Positions 1-8,291 of a stretch of DNA of 64,000 nucleotides are shown here, one piece after another. The DNA is from Cytobacillus firmus. Lineage in GTDB: Bacteria; Bacillota; Bacilli; Bacillales; Cytobacillaceae. The notes under the pieces were generated by a model, which saw nothing but the letters and a program-made list of their open reading frames with translations, was not told the DNA's origin and searched no databases. How positions within the stretch are numbered: position 1 is the first letter of the stretch; every line of letters begins with the position of its first letter. The stretch spans positions 1-64,000 of the forward strand of contig NZ_JAMBOJ010000005.1 in the NCBI RefSeq assembly GCF_023715565.1, in the 5' to 3' direction. The translations under genes were made by a program, and so were the position numbers.

Positions 1-2
1 AA

Positions 3-146
3 ATCGATGTGGAACCAGTTTTTGGATTCTTGAAGGCTAATTTGCGTTTCACCCGGTTTTCTGTACGCGGAAAATTGAAGGCGGAAAACGAAATGGGTCT
101 CGCGTTAATGGCAGTGAATTTAAGGAAATTCACTGCCAAAAAATAA
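3..146 (+). CDS. IS1182-family transposase, C-terminal end (5' truncated by the window)
   Basis: The open frame enters from the left edge and ends at TAA (144-146). The translated end has the pattern EPVFGFLKANLRFTRF, then RGK..KAENEMGLALMAVNLRK, which is the conserved C-terminus of IS1182-type DDE transposases; the glutamate in EPVFG is the usual last residue of the catalytic triad. Only about 47 residues are visible, so the family call is good but nothing can be said about activity. Confidence 0.75.
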   Translation: MDVEPVFGFLKANLRFTRFSVRGKLKAENEMGLALMAVNLRKFTAKK

Positions 147-180
147 GAATTTAAAGAATTAATACCCTGAAATAAGAGAA

Positions 181-210
181 AGGTGAATTTGAGCGCACTC
201 AAATTCACCT
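181..210. terminator. 13-bp perfect inverted repeat after the transposase gene
   Basis: AGGTGAATTTGAG and its exact complement are separated by four bases (CGCA). The stem lies 35 bases after the transposase stop. It is followed by TTCTTACTAT, not a clean T-run, so it may be a weak terminator or a transposon-end structure that blocks read-through into the element. Confidence 0.45.
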
Positions 211-377
211 TTCTTACTATCTGAAGCTAGTTTTGTCCCAGCCCCATTTATATTAAAGAGTGTCCCCCATCACTTTTTCTGACATATAATCATCGAGAGG
301 ATTCGGTTAATTATCCTTATGCGGGATCAGGCCCTGTTTCCATTCACTAGTCCCCCTCAAAAAAAATACTGTCCAAC

Positions 378-419
378 CATGAGAAAAGCTCTAGCTATAG
401 TACTAGAGCTTTTCTCATG
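378..419. repeat. 17-bp perfect inverted repeat, hairpin of unknown role
   Basis: CATGAGAAAAGCTCTAG at 378-394 is matched by its exact complement at 403-419, with an 8-base spacer. No recognised gene ends next to it. It lies between the IS end and the mobile repeat, and no T-run of terminator type follows on either strand. It may be the terminator of a gene lost when the IS inserted. Confidence 0.5.
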
Positions 420-485
420 TCAGCCAATCCGCCATTAAGTCATTTACTTCCATACGGGCAAAAAACTCCTGCCGCTTTTACGCAA

Positions 486-770
486 AGGCTCTTTTCGTAT
501 AAATTGTTGTTTTTTCGCTTATCAATGTTGTCCGTTGATTGGAGTGAGAGGATGCTCAGCGAACCACGGGGCGGGCGGTGAGCATCCTCGACGCTACGAG
601 TCTGGTGGGGTCTCACCTGTCCCGCTACTCCCGTAGGACGTTGAATAGGCTACCTTGAGTAGACACCGCACGAAGAAAATGCGAATGCATTTTCGAGGAT
701 CTCGCACCTTCCACTCCAATCAACTCTGTAAATATAATATAAATAGCAACAAACTTTGCGAAAACAGCCT
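486..770. mobile_element. Non-coding mobile repeat, copy 1 (MITE-like, 285 bp)
   Basis: This segment is about 90 % identical over its shared length to 16782-17021. It begins AGGCTCTTTTCGTATAAATTGTTG and ends with the imperfect complement of that (about 24-bp terminal inverted repeats). Inside these sits a second perfect inverted pair, GTTGATTGGAGTG and CACTCCAATCAAC. It is bracketed by the 6-bp direct repeat ACGCAA (480-485 and 771-776), which looks like a target-site duplication. Relative to copy 2 it carries about 44 extra bases near its right end. It has no credible ORF, so a transposase would have to act in trans. Confidence 0.7.
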
Positions 771-929
771 ACGCAAATATATAAAAAGACACCAAGTAGG
801 CATATTGTCATTCAATTAATTATACTGAAAAAATTAAGTATAAAGTAATGTTCCATTTTATTCTAAATTTTACAATAATAAACCTAGGAAATTTTTTAGA
901 CGCATACCCGAAATTTGAAAGGAGAATAT

Positions 930-1727
930 ATGAAAAATAATATATTTACAAAATTATTTCTTGGAACTGTCTTACTATTCATGACTTCCTGTACTTCTGC
1001 TACACAAACGCTGCCCGAGAAAAAGGATTCGGATAAGAGTGAGACCCATTGGTCTTACAATGGAGATACAGGTCCGGAACATTGGGGAAGAATCGATGCA
1101 TTTTCTGCCTGCGCAGACGGTACAGAACAGTCACCAATCGACATTGAACTAACTAATGAACAGACCGGTAAAACTTTAAGTGAAATTAAAATCAACTATA
1201 GCCCCACAGCTTTTACACTTATGAACAATGGCCATACTATACAAGCTAATGATGCTTCCGGCAGAAATAACATAATTGTAAATGATGAAGAGTATATACT
1301 GAAGCAAATGCACTTTCATAATCCCAGTGAACACCAGCTTAACGGAAATAATTTTGAAATGGAAGGACATTTAGTTCATCAAAACAAAGAAGGACAGTTG
1401 GCTGTTCTTGGATTTCTTATTAATGCTGGAAATGAAAATAAAGTACTTGAAGAAATCTGGGCTGCACTTCCACAAGAGAAAACGGAGAAGGATGTTATTT
1501 TGGACAAGACTATAAACCTTGAAAACTTATTGCCGAAGGAGAAAAAACTCTTTAGCTATAACGGATCATTAACTACACCGCCTTGTTCTGAGGGAGTAAA
1601 ATGGTTCGTTTTAGAGCAGTCTATTGAGCTGTCGAAAGAACAAATTAATGATTTTGGTTCTATCTTCCCTAATAATAGCAGGCCAATTCAGCCTCTTAAT
1701 GAAAGAACAGTTTCTGAATTAGAGTGA
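930..1727 (+). CDS. Alpha-class carbonic anhydrase, lipoprotein
   Basis: This 265-residue protein should interconvert CO2 and bicarbonate outside the membrane. The N-terminus is a lipoprotein signal ending in MTSC (Cys21), so it is probably anchored to the outer face of the cell membrane. Family marks are HWSY near residue 40, QSPIDI near 67, the zinc-binding HFH (His128 and His130) with the third ligand His147 in EGHLVH, and the late GSLTTPPCSEGV. All three zinc ligands are present, so the enzyme should be active. The ATG at 930 is preceded by AAAGGAG with 5-base spacing and is preferred over the TTG at 915. It stands alone between mobile-element debris. Alpha-class enzymes occur only in some bacilli. 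Confidence 0.93.
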   Translation: MKNNIFTKLFLGTVLLFMTSCTSATQTLPEKKDSDKSETHWSYNGDTGPEHWGRIDAFSACADGTEQSPIDIELTNEQTGKTLSEIKINYSPTAFTLMNNGHTIQANDASGRNNIIVNDEEYILKQMHFHNPSEHQLNGNNFEMEGHLVHQNKEGQLAVLGFLINAGNENKVLEEIWAALPQEKTEKDVILDKTINLENLLPKEKKLFSYNGSLTTPPCSEGVKWFVLEQSIELSKEQINDFGSIFPNNSRPIQPLNERTVSELE

Positions 1728-1929
1728 AAGGTTTGCCTTGCACCGGTTAAAAGCGAGGAACGTAAATTTGCCTGAAATACTCATCAATCTGCACATTGGA
1801 CGAGAATCTTTGAATAATGGTTTTTTCGATAAATCTAGCTACGAGCTCCAGTCAGTCCATCATTAAAAAGAACAGATAACAATTTTAAGGGTGTCAATCC
1901 GTTTATCGGAGGTTAATGCTGCCATGACA

Positions 1930-1963
1930 AAACACGCATGGATTCCTTTACCCATGCGTGTTT
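1930..1963. terminator. Stem-loop downstream of the carbonic anhydrase gene
   Basis: AAACACGCATGG (1930-1941) pairs perfectly with 1952-1963 across a 10-base loop. It lies about 200 bases after the gene stop, with T-rich flank on the plus strand (TTTCCATTC) and A-rich flank upstream, so it could end transcription in either direction. Between the stop and this stem no coding region is recognised. Confidence 0.55.
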
Positions 1964-2248
1964 CCATTCAGCCAATATTTGTATTTTTATTCAGTATTGT
2001 CTCAATACTATCTCCTTGCAAAACCAAACGACTATTTTGGAGTTCCTCGTAAAATAGGCAATAACTTTTTTCTGTATTATTACACCACACCCATACGATT
2101 ACGATAACTGTATACAATTGTTGAGCCGCAGCTCAGAAATTTACAATAATAGGATTATTAGTCACTTATCCAAAAGGTAACATTGAATAATTATAAAAAA
2201 TAAATCGTTTTTATACATTTTTGTGTTTAATTTATATTTTGAATCAGT

Positions 2249-2325
2249 TATAATGAAATTGGTCGAACTATTCAAACAGTTGACCCCCTATTTTTGAGCT
2301 TAGAGCAATCTAAGCTCTCTTTTTT
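2249..2325 (+). ncRNA. Possible short transcript: -10 box followed by an intrinsic terminator
   Basis: A TATAAT box lies at 2249-2254 and a clean terminator follows: GAGCTTAGA, loop GCAA, TCTAAGCTC (2296-2317), then TCTTTTTTT. Any RNA starting near 2261 would be only about 60 bases and has no ORF. A convincing -35 box at 17-bp spacing is missing (TTTAAT), so this may simply be the remains of a gene whose body was lost. Confidence 0.35.
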
Positions 2326-2364
2326 CCAAATACAGTCTACAATAAAATAAGAAGGACTTAGTCA

Positions 2365-2555
2365 GTTTTATATCGCGAAGAGGCAACTGTAATTGAGTCT
2401 TTTCATTCGAATCATAATCAGAGGAATTTCAGTATGTTAGTCTTTAGATGAAGTAAGAGAACGTGTACATCAATTTGTGATGTTTTATAACAGAGAGTAT
2501 CCGATGAAAATTAGGCTACCGCACACCAATAGAATTTGGTGATATGGCAGCCTAA
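2365..2555 (+). pseudogene. Decayed IS3/IS150-type transposase (C-terminal remnant)
   Basis: Reading across frames recovers a typical IS3-type OrfB tail: LDEVRERVHQFVMFYNRE from 2444, then after a frameshift near 2507 KLGYRTPIEFGDMAA and a TAA at 2553-2555. Upstream, YREEATVIESF can be read in another frame, with at least one further frameshift and an in-frame stop between. No intact inverted repeats were found. It is a dead relic and shows repeated IS insertion in this part of the chromosome. Confidence 0.75.
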
Positions 2556-2689
2556 GCTTATGTCTTATTATTACTGTCTCGTATAACTAGGTCAGTCTAG
2601 GAATATAGTTTTTCATTTCATACACACTCTTACTTACAGCGAGCACTTTTTGCACTTATTTGGCTTGCTCTGCTTTTCTTTCATCAAGA

Positions 2690-5600
2690 CTATTTGGCTT
2701 TAATGGTAATTATTTTACTTGCCGTGTTATCAGCTTTATCAGCAGCCTGAACGATAATTGTATTAATTCCTTTTTTTAATTCAACTTGATGATGGAAATT
2801 TCCTTTTGAATCTACTTCAACATTTTCTCCTTGTAAGAGGACTTCCTCCAGATAATCGTCTTTTACGGTACCCTGAATAGTCACACTTTGACCTATTTCT
2901 TTCTTGCCGTTAACTTTAACATCTCTTATTATAGGATTTTTTTCATCTAAAATAATGTTAACCGGTGAGGAAACATCCGTGCTTCCATCTTTTGTCCATC
3001 CTGTTGCAGTTATCCTATTCCCTCCATCCTTTAATTTGAGGGATAGATGGAAGGTACCATCCTTTTTGCTTGCCCCAGATGCTGCTTCTTTGCCATTGTT
3101 TTGTATTTTCACAGTGTGTGAAGAGAAGACAGTTCCTTTTACCTGTACAGTTGCTTTATTGGTAAACGTATTATCTAACGGCGTCTCGATTACAGGAGCT
3201 GGAATCGCATTGTTCACGATCGCTCTTATCATCATATTCCCATATTCAGGTTCCAAATTATTCGTCCATTTTCCATTAAACAGATCCCAATTCCGGTCAT
3301 GAAAAGGACCATCATGGTCACTATAAAGACTTGGCGAGGTACCTGCGGACGATGCATCAGGCTGTATATAGACTAGAAAGAAATCTCCTGTAACAAAAAT
3401 ATTTTTATCCGTTAAATCTACATGCGTCCACTCTCCATCTGTCCGTGCATCAGCATTAAATGGGCCTGCGATTCTTATTCCAGGAGCTCCATTTGGACCA
3501 GAGGAATCGTATACAGCAACTTGAAACCGAGTTGATCCTTCAGAAGGAAAATTGGTATTAATTTTGAATAGTCCACCTGTTACCCACGATTTTGTAATTC
3601 CTTTTTCCAGAGACATTCTAATACCAAAGCCATTATTAGCACCTCTCCAAAACCAGGAATTTTCTCCAGTTCCATCATCATAACCGACTTCTCCAGGAAA
3701 GCCTATATATCTCTTCAGTTCAATATTCTTTTTCGTTTTTTTCCTAGGCGATATTGTAACAGAAAGCTCTTTATATACATAATTGTTTTTGAACACATGT
3801 AACGTATAGCTGCCTTCAAAAGCAGTCAGCGTAAATCGGCCTTTACTGTCTGTTTTCACCGGGGTGATGGATGCATCCTCAACTAATGAAAGAACAGCGT
3901 CCTTAAGAGGCTTCCCAGTAGCTATGTCTTTGACAATCCCCTGGATCGTTCCGTTTGCTAAGGGCTGCAAATTGAAGTCTGATTGGACGATACCATTCTC
4001 TGGAATTGAAACGAGCTGTTCTTTGGAATGAAAACCATATGCTTCTGCACGTATCTTGAAATCCCCTGGATTATGCATCATTACATACGTGCCATTAGCG
4101 GGATTAGTCGCTACAGAATACCCTGAATCTAGTAGTGTTACTTTTCCCCCGATTGGCAATACATTGGAATGAATTGTTGTATTTTCAACATATGCAGCAT
4201 TCGGGGCCAATACAGTGTTGTCAGCACTCTCTTTCACATGGACCTCAATATTTTTGTTATTTTCATCTATCGTCTGTTCTTCGGTTATTATGCCTGTTTT
4301 TTCAGATAACCCGATATCATCTAAATACCAACCTAAATACTCTCTTGTTTCAAAGCCTGTTAGGATAGCATTCATATAAAAACTGATATAAATCCGCTTT
4401 CCAGCGTAAGCAGTAAGATCTACCTCCGCATCAGTCCAGTCTTCTGTTGAGTACTCTATCGGAATCTCATGATGAGACTTAGTTGGTTCCGTTCTATAAA
4501 GCCTTTCCCAATTCTCACCATCTAAAGAGACTAGAACTGCACCAAAGTCTGTAGATTCTCCCACTCCATCCGGACTAAAGTCATACCATTGCTTAAACTG
4601 CAAGTATGAATTCTTGCCATCCGGGAGGTCTATTGGAGGCATGTGAAGAAGAGAAGCCGAATTAATCGCATGCGCTCCATCCACATTTGTACCATATACC
4701 CTTTGTCCGGAATAAGCCTTATCTGGTCGTTCTACAGGAGCTCCCCATTCCCAATCGTTATGAATCCCCTCAGAATACCAGCCTTCTGGAAAGGATTCAA
4801 AATCATGAGAATACCCAATGGTGATTGCAGGCTTAACTTCTATTTCATAGGTGGAGGAGGTGACTTCATTTTCTCCATAATCTACTATTCTCCATTTATA
4901 CAAAAATGTACCATTCCTTATATCTTCACCTGGTATAACTGCCTGATAGGTTCCCTTTCTATAGTCTCCAGCCGTTCTATCCGCTATTATTTTTTTCCAC
5001 TTCTGATCTACTAAATACTGAATTTCTACAGACCTTACACTTATGTTATCTTGCGCTTCAATAGTTAATGGTAAATCGACCTGGTCGAATATAAATTCTC
5101 GTGATGTATGCTGATAAGTAGGATTGACTGCATCTTTTCCGTCATAGACAACTTCGCCTTGAATCATTCCGGTTCCAGAATTTATTGATGTAATTGCATT
5201 ATATGCATTGACAAATCCGTGCCCAAATCCATAGTTTGGAGAAGCGGAATAATCTGAGTCTGTTAATGGTATTGCTGTTTCCATCATAATTTTTTCTAGC
5301 TGCTCAATTGTCAGAGAGGCATTTGCTTGTTTTAATAATGCCACAACTCCTGCAATATGAGGCGTCGCCATAGATGTACCACTCATAAGCTCGTAGTCAT
5401 TAGTAGGTACAGCTGAACGAATAGACACACCTGGAGCAGAAACATCCGGTTTAATATCGTCATATGGAGATGGCCCTCGAGATGAAAACCAAGCAAGTGA
5501 ATTCTGTTCATCTGTTGCTGCAACAGCAAAAGACTCGGGATAATTTGCTGGATTGGAAATCGTCCCCTCAACTGGACCGCTATTGCCAGCCGCAAATACT

Positions 5601-6703
5601 GGGAATATATTAGCAGACCTCCAATTTTGCACCATAGGAAGATACCATTCATCCAGATTTGCCCCTCCACCCCATGAGTTGTTTACTATATCTGGGGCCA
5701 ATTCAGGATGTGGATTACCTTCCGCATCTTTTGGAGCCAATATCCATTCCCCAGCCTCGAGCAAGTCGATATCTTTACCGCCTACCTCAGAGAATGCTTT
5801 AACCGCAATCCATTTTGCAGCAGGCGCAACACCAATTTGGTTGCTTCCATCAGATTCCGAACCAAGAATTGTCCCAACCGTATGGGTACCATGTTTTAAA
5901 TCATCATATGGAGCTTCTTCTCCATCAATAGCATCAAACCAGTTCACTTGATGTTCCGGCTGACTTGGCTGCATTGAATTATAACCCCGGTACTTTTCCT
6001 TTAATGCGGGATGATCCCATTGAACTCCTGTATCAATGCTCGCGACCACAATGCCAGAGCCGTCGATTCCCATATCCCATACTTGTGGTGCACCGACTCT
6101 TTTCACTCCCCATTCCACAGTGGATGCGGTTTTATTGGAAGGTATCACCTTAGGAGTAATAGGTGCGAACAGTTGACGTGTTTCATTTGGGAGCACTTTT
6201 GCTACCTCAGGATACTTTGCGAGTTTCTCCATCACATTTTCCGTTGCTGTCACTGCGATAGCATTCACAATATAGAAGGATTGGAAGTTATTTACATTGC
6301 CTTCTGATTTTGATTGCTCCAGGAAATTCATGATCTCAGCCTGTGTCTCTGTTGCCTTATTTCTTAATGAGGATACAATGGCAGAGCGAACATGAAGGGT
6401 TGCAGCTGCAGGGGTTTGTTTCTGTTTATTCGCTTTTTCAGCTTCAATCATTGCAACCTTATTCGTATCCACTTGATCCTTTAACTTAATTAGGAAGGTC
6501 ACTTTATCTTGTTCCTGAAATTGTTTGGTTACTTTTGAATTAATCTTATTAGTCTCTGAAGTAATATCAAAAGCAGACCTTGGTAATCTTTCTTCATATT
6601 TAACTCCTGCTTTTGTGTTAGTTGGTAGAGCAAGGTTTAATAAAAGAATGAAAGATAATAGGGAAATTAAAGTGATTTGAATTATGCGGAATCGTCTTTT
6701 CAA
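2690..6703 (-). CDS. bpr: Large secreted S8 subtilisin-like protease (bacillopeptidase F type)
   Basis: About 1,337 residues. In order: a signal peptide with a long hydrophobic stretch, an inhibitor-like propeptide (about 40-180), a subtilase domain with catalytic Asp in DTGVQWDHPA (about 224), His in HGTHTVG (271), oxyanion Asn in AAGNSGP, and Ser in GTSMATPHIAG (444). There follow an immune-inhibitor-A/MAM-like region with a DSGYS/YLGWYLDDIG pattern, two carboxypeptidase-regulatory-like beta domains (about 880-980) and C-terminal Ig-like repeats. Size and layout match bacillopeptidase F. The ribosome binding site GAGAGGAG best serves the TTG at 6703; a TTG at 6724 would overlap that site. 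It should be exported and processed, digesting extracellular protein. It is monocistronic. Confidence 0.9.
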   Translation of the reverse strand: MKRRFRIIQITLISLLSFILLLNLALPTNTKAGVKYEERLPRSAFDITSETNKINSKVTKQFQEQDKVTFLIKLKDQVDTNKVAMIEAEKANKQKQTPAAATLHVRSAIVSSLRNKATETQAEIMNFLEQSKSEGNVNNFQSFYIVNAIAVTATENVMEKLAKYPEVAKVLPNETRQLFAPITPKVIPSNKTASTVEWGVKRVGAPQVWDMGIDGSGIVVASIDTGVQWDHPALKEKYRGYNSMQPSQPEHQVNWFDAIDGEEAPYDDLKHGTHTVGTILGSESDGSNQIGVAPAAKWIAVKAFSEVGGKDIDLLEAGEWILAPKDAEGNPHPELAPDIVNNSWGGGANLDEWYLPMVQNWRSANIFPVFAAGNSGPVEGTISNPANYPESFAVAATDEQNSLAWFSSRGPSPYDDIKPDVSAPGVSIRSAVPTNDYELMSGTSMATPHIAGVVALLKQANASLTIEQLEKIMMETAIPLTDSDYSASPNYGFGHGFVNAYNAITSINSGTGMIQGEVVYDGKDAVNPTYQHTSREFIFDQVDLPLTIEAQDNISVRSVEIQYLVDQKWKKIIADRTAGDYRKGTYQAVIPGEDIRNGTFLYKWRIVDYGENEVTSSTYEIEVKPAITIGYSHDFESFPEGWYSEGIHNDWEWGAPVERPDKAYSGQRVYGTNVDGAHAINSASLLHMPPIDLPDGKNSYLQFKQWYDFSPDGVGESTDFGAVLVSLDGENWERLYRTEPTKSHHEIPIEYSTEDWTDAEVDLTAYAGKRIYISFYMNAILTGFETREYLGWYLDDIGLSEKTGIITEEQTIDENNKNIEVHVKESADNTVLAPNAAYVENTTIHSNVLPIGGKVTLLDSGYSVATNPANGTYVMMHNPGDFKIRAEAYGFHSKEQLVSIPENGIVQSDFNLQPLANGTIQGIVKDIATGKPLKDAVLSLVEDASITPVKTDSKGRFTLTAFEGSYTLHVFKNNYVYKELSVTISPRKKTKKNIELKRYIGFPGEVGYDDGTGENSWFWRGANNGFGIRMSLEKGITKSWVTGGLFKINTNFPSEGSTRFQVAVYDSSGPNGAPGIRIAGPFNADARTDGEWTHVDLTDKNIFVTGDFFLVYIQPDASSAGTSPSLYSDHDGPFHDRNWDLFNGKWTNNLEPEYGNMMIRAIVNNAIPAPVIETPLDNTFTNKATVQVKGTVFSSHTVKIQNNGKEAASGASKKDGTFHLSLKLKDGGNRITATGWTKDGSTDVSSPVNIILDEKNPIIRDVKVNGKKEIGQSVTIQGTVKDDYLEEVLLQGENVEVDSKGNFHHQVELKKGINTIIVQAADKADNTASKIITIKAK

Positions 6704-6720
6704 AATGACTGATTCTCCTC

Positions 6721-6792
6721 TCAATATTTTTTAGTTGCAAAATCTGCTAAAGTAACAGGCTCAATAAAAAAACCATGATTCATTCCTCCTTT
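6721..6792 (-). other. Tiny leader ORFs upstream of the large protease
   Basis: A consensus AAAGGAGG (6785-6792) stands about 80 bases upstream of the protease start. It can serve either an ATG at 6783 (20 codons, MNHGFFIEPVTLADFATKKY, ending at 6721, spacing only 1-2 bases) or, at optimal spacing of 8, an out-of-frame ATG at 6777 (9 codons, MVFLLSLLL, stop at 6748-6750). The longer frame ends inside the protease ribosome binding site (TATTGAGAGGAG). Either could be a regulatory leader peptide; no family is recognised. Confidence 0.4.
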
Positions 6793-7117
6793 AGATACAC
6801 TCAAACACTAGACATAATAGTAGATAAATTCTGAAATTTAAACAATACAATATTTTTAATGAAAATCATTCAAAAATTAGATGATTCCCTATAATTAGCC
6901 ATAAAAAAAGAATGGATTTGACACATCTGGTGATAAATTAACATGAAATACAGAAATCCCCTGACATTAGTTGTCAGGGGTAAGTATTTTTTCCTTGCAT
7001 AGTATTAAGACGCTTCTAGGAGCTCAGCTTACCGAGTCTGAGATGCCCTCCTACTACTCTAGGGACAATTGAACGAACAACTACTCATATAATGAGAAAT
7101 GCTGCCGCGCTAGATTT
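6793..7117. other. Intergenic region between protease and LysR gene
   Basis: About 325 bases. It holds an AT-rich stretch expected to carry the protease promoter, the stem-loop at 6958-6980, and about 100 bases next to the LysR gene in which no gene is recognised. Confidence 0.5.
6958..6980. terminator. Stem-loop between LysR gene and protease gene
   Basis: CCCCTGACA pairs perfectly with TGTCAGGGG across a 5-base loop. The plus-strand side is followed by TAAGTATTTTTTCC, the better T-run; the minus-strand side (ATTTCTGTATTTC) is weaker but is the one placed to end LysR transcription. Direction is uncertain. Confidence 0.5.
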
Positions 7118-8005
7118 TCATGACGGATTTTTTTCCTTAATATACTTCATAAATAATTCGATAAAACCTCTTGCAGCTGTACCTAAATACTTTTGTTTAT
7201 GGTGAACAATAGTGATTTCTCTTTTAATCGTAGGATTGATAATTTTTATTACTTTTAGTCCTTCATCTTCCTGAGAGATGAGGGTACATGAAATAATAGC
7301 GGCACCAATTCCTCGCTTCACTACACTTAACATCGATCCTGAGTCGGTTGATTCAATGACTGGCCTGAGTTCCATTCCAAAAGATATACAATCATCCTCA
7401 AGGGATTGCCTAAACAAGTGACTTTTAGGGTTTAAAATGAGGGGGATATCTTTTAACTCCCTAAAATCTATTTCTTTTTTTTCATTCCACTCATGGCCTG
7501 CCCGGACTGCTAAAAAATACTCATCCTCATATAATGGAATATATGTCAAGCTTTCATCTGAGGATTGCTTCAGAGTCAGAGCCAGGTCTAATTCGTTTTG
7601 TTTTACCCTCTCCGTCACATCATTAAATGAAATTATTTTAACCCGAATGTCCGGATACTTGGCATGAAATGCGATTGCAACCATTGATGCAAGGTGATTT
7701 AAATCTCCTGGAAGGGTACCGATAACTAATTTTCCTCTTTTATTTTTTTGAAGCTCTTCTATCTGTTCATTCGCACAATTTAAATTCTGGAATACTTTTA
7801 TACAATGTTCATGAAGGATTTTACCTGCTTCTGTAATTGCGATTTTTTTCCCCAAACGGTCAAATAATCGAACACCCAATTCATTTTCCAAAGCTTTAAT
7901 TTGATAGCTTAAAGTAGGTTGTCCAATTCGAAGTTTATCAGCAGTCCTAGTAAAATGCATTTCTTCACAAATTGCCATAAAGTATTCTAATTGCCTTAAT
8001 TCCAA
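7118..8005 (-). CDS. LysR-family transcriptional regulator
   Basis: 295 residues, normal length for the family. The N-terminal helix-turn-helix (MELRQLEYFMAICEE, FTRTADKLRIGQPTLSYQIKALENELGVRLFDR) is canonical, followed by the linker helix and a periplasmic-binding-protein-like effector domain (about 90-290). The inducer and targets cannot be read from the sequence. LysR proteins often control a divergent neighbour, but here the upstream neighbour is a germination operon in the same direction, so the target may be elsewhere. An ECF41-type promoter points towards it from 8225-8251. Confidence 0.92.
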   Translation of the reverse strand: MELRQLEYFMAICEEMHFTRTADKLRIGQPTLSYQIKALENELGVRLFDRLGKKIAITEAGKILHEHCIKVFQNLNCANEQIEELQKNKRGKLVIGTLPGDLNHLASMVAIAFHAKYPDIRVKIISFNDVTERVKQNELDLALTLKQSSDESLTYIPLYEDEYFLAVRAGHEWNEKKEIDFRELKDIPLILNPKSHLFRQSLEDDCISFGMELRPVIESTDSGSMLSVVKRGIGAAIISCTLISQEDEGLKVIKIINPTIKREITIVHHKQKYLGTAARGFIELFMKYIKEKNPS

Positions 8006-8112
8006 AATATTTTCACCAACTTTGCGCTAGCAATTTTATCGGGGTATTAATGTAAAACTGATCGGAAGCAAGACTAAAATTCTTGCATAACTCAAGTTGT
8101 ATTCCATTTAAT

Positions 8113-8190
8113 CTATAAATAAATTGGGATCAGTCTTTGTTGCTGTTGTTGTATGTATTCATCCCTCGCACTTACGATTTTTATCTGCAT
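8113..8190 (-). pseudogene. 25-codon gene remnant behind an ECF41-type promoter
   Basis: GAGGAGATGAT precedes an ATG at 8190; the frame reads MQIKIVSARDEYIQQQQ then RLIPIYL and stops at 8113. It begins like the start of a normal gene but ends abruptly, and no continuation is readable in other frames before the LysR gene. It lies about 35 bases downstream of a TGTCACA-N16-CGTT promoter, so it may be what is left of a lost member of the ECF41 regulon. It could also be a genuine small peptide. Confidence 0.35.
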
Positions 8191-8224
8191 ATCATCTCCT
8201 CATCTGCAAACTTAACGCCAATAT

Positions 8225-8251
8225 AACGACTTCATGCTTCCTTTTGTGACA
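8225..8251 (-). promoter_or_regulatory. ECF41-type promoter copy (orphan)
   Basis: On the minus strand TGTCACA (8251-8245) and CGTT (8228-8225) are separated by exactly 16 bases, the same as at the sigma factor gene (12191-12217) and the decarboxylase-like gene (13935-13961). The -35 element lies in the loop of a 13-bp perfect stem (8231-8243 with 8251-8263). It reads towards the remnant at 8113-8190 and the LysR gene. Confidence 0.55.
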
Positions 8252-8263
8252 AGGAAGCATGAA
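8231..8263. terminator. 13-bp stem-loop after the germination operon
   Basis: TTCATGCTTCCTT (8231-8243) pairs perfectly with 8251-8263 across a 7-base loop. It is placed to end the germination operon, which stops at 8292, but no T-run follows on the minus strand (GTCGTTATATTGG). It overlaps an ECF41-type promoter, so transcription and structure may interfere. Confidence 0.5.
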
Positions 8264-8291
8264 AAATAAAATAAATTTAAATCCAACTGGC

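Larger units (their letters stand above)
1..245 (+). mobile_element. Right end of an IS1182-like insertion sequence
   Basis: The window opens inside an insertion sequence. The last 47 codons of a DDE transposase (3-146) are followed by about 85 non-coding bases and then the sequence TTTTGTCCCAGCCCC at 231-245, which resembles the terminal inverted repeat of IS1182-type elements (GGGGCTGGGACAAAA on the other strand). A perfect 13-bp inverted repeat at 181-210 lies between the gene and the end. The left end is outside the window, so completeness cannot be judged. Confidence 0.7.

Noticed and set aside
4643-5014. 123-codon plus-strand frame opposite the subtilase
   Set aside because: Antisense to a conserved, single long gene; no ribosome binding site or motif.
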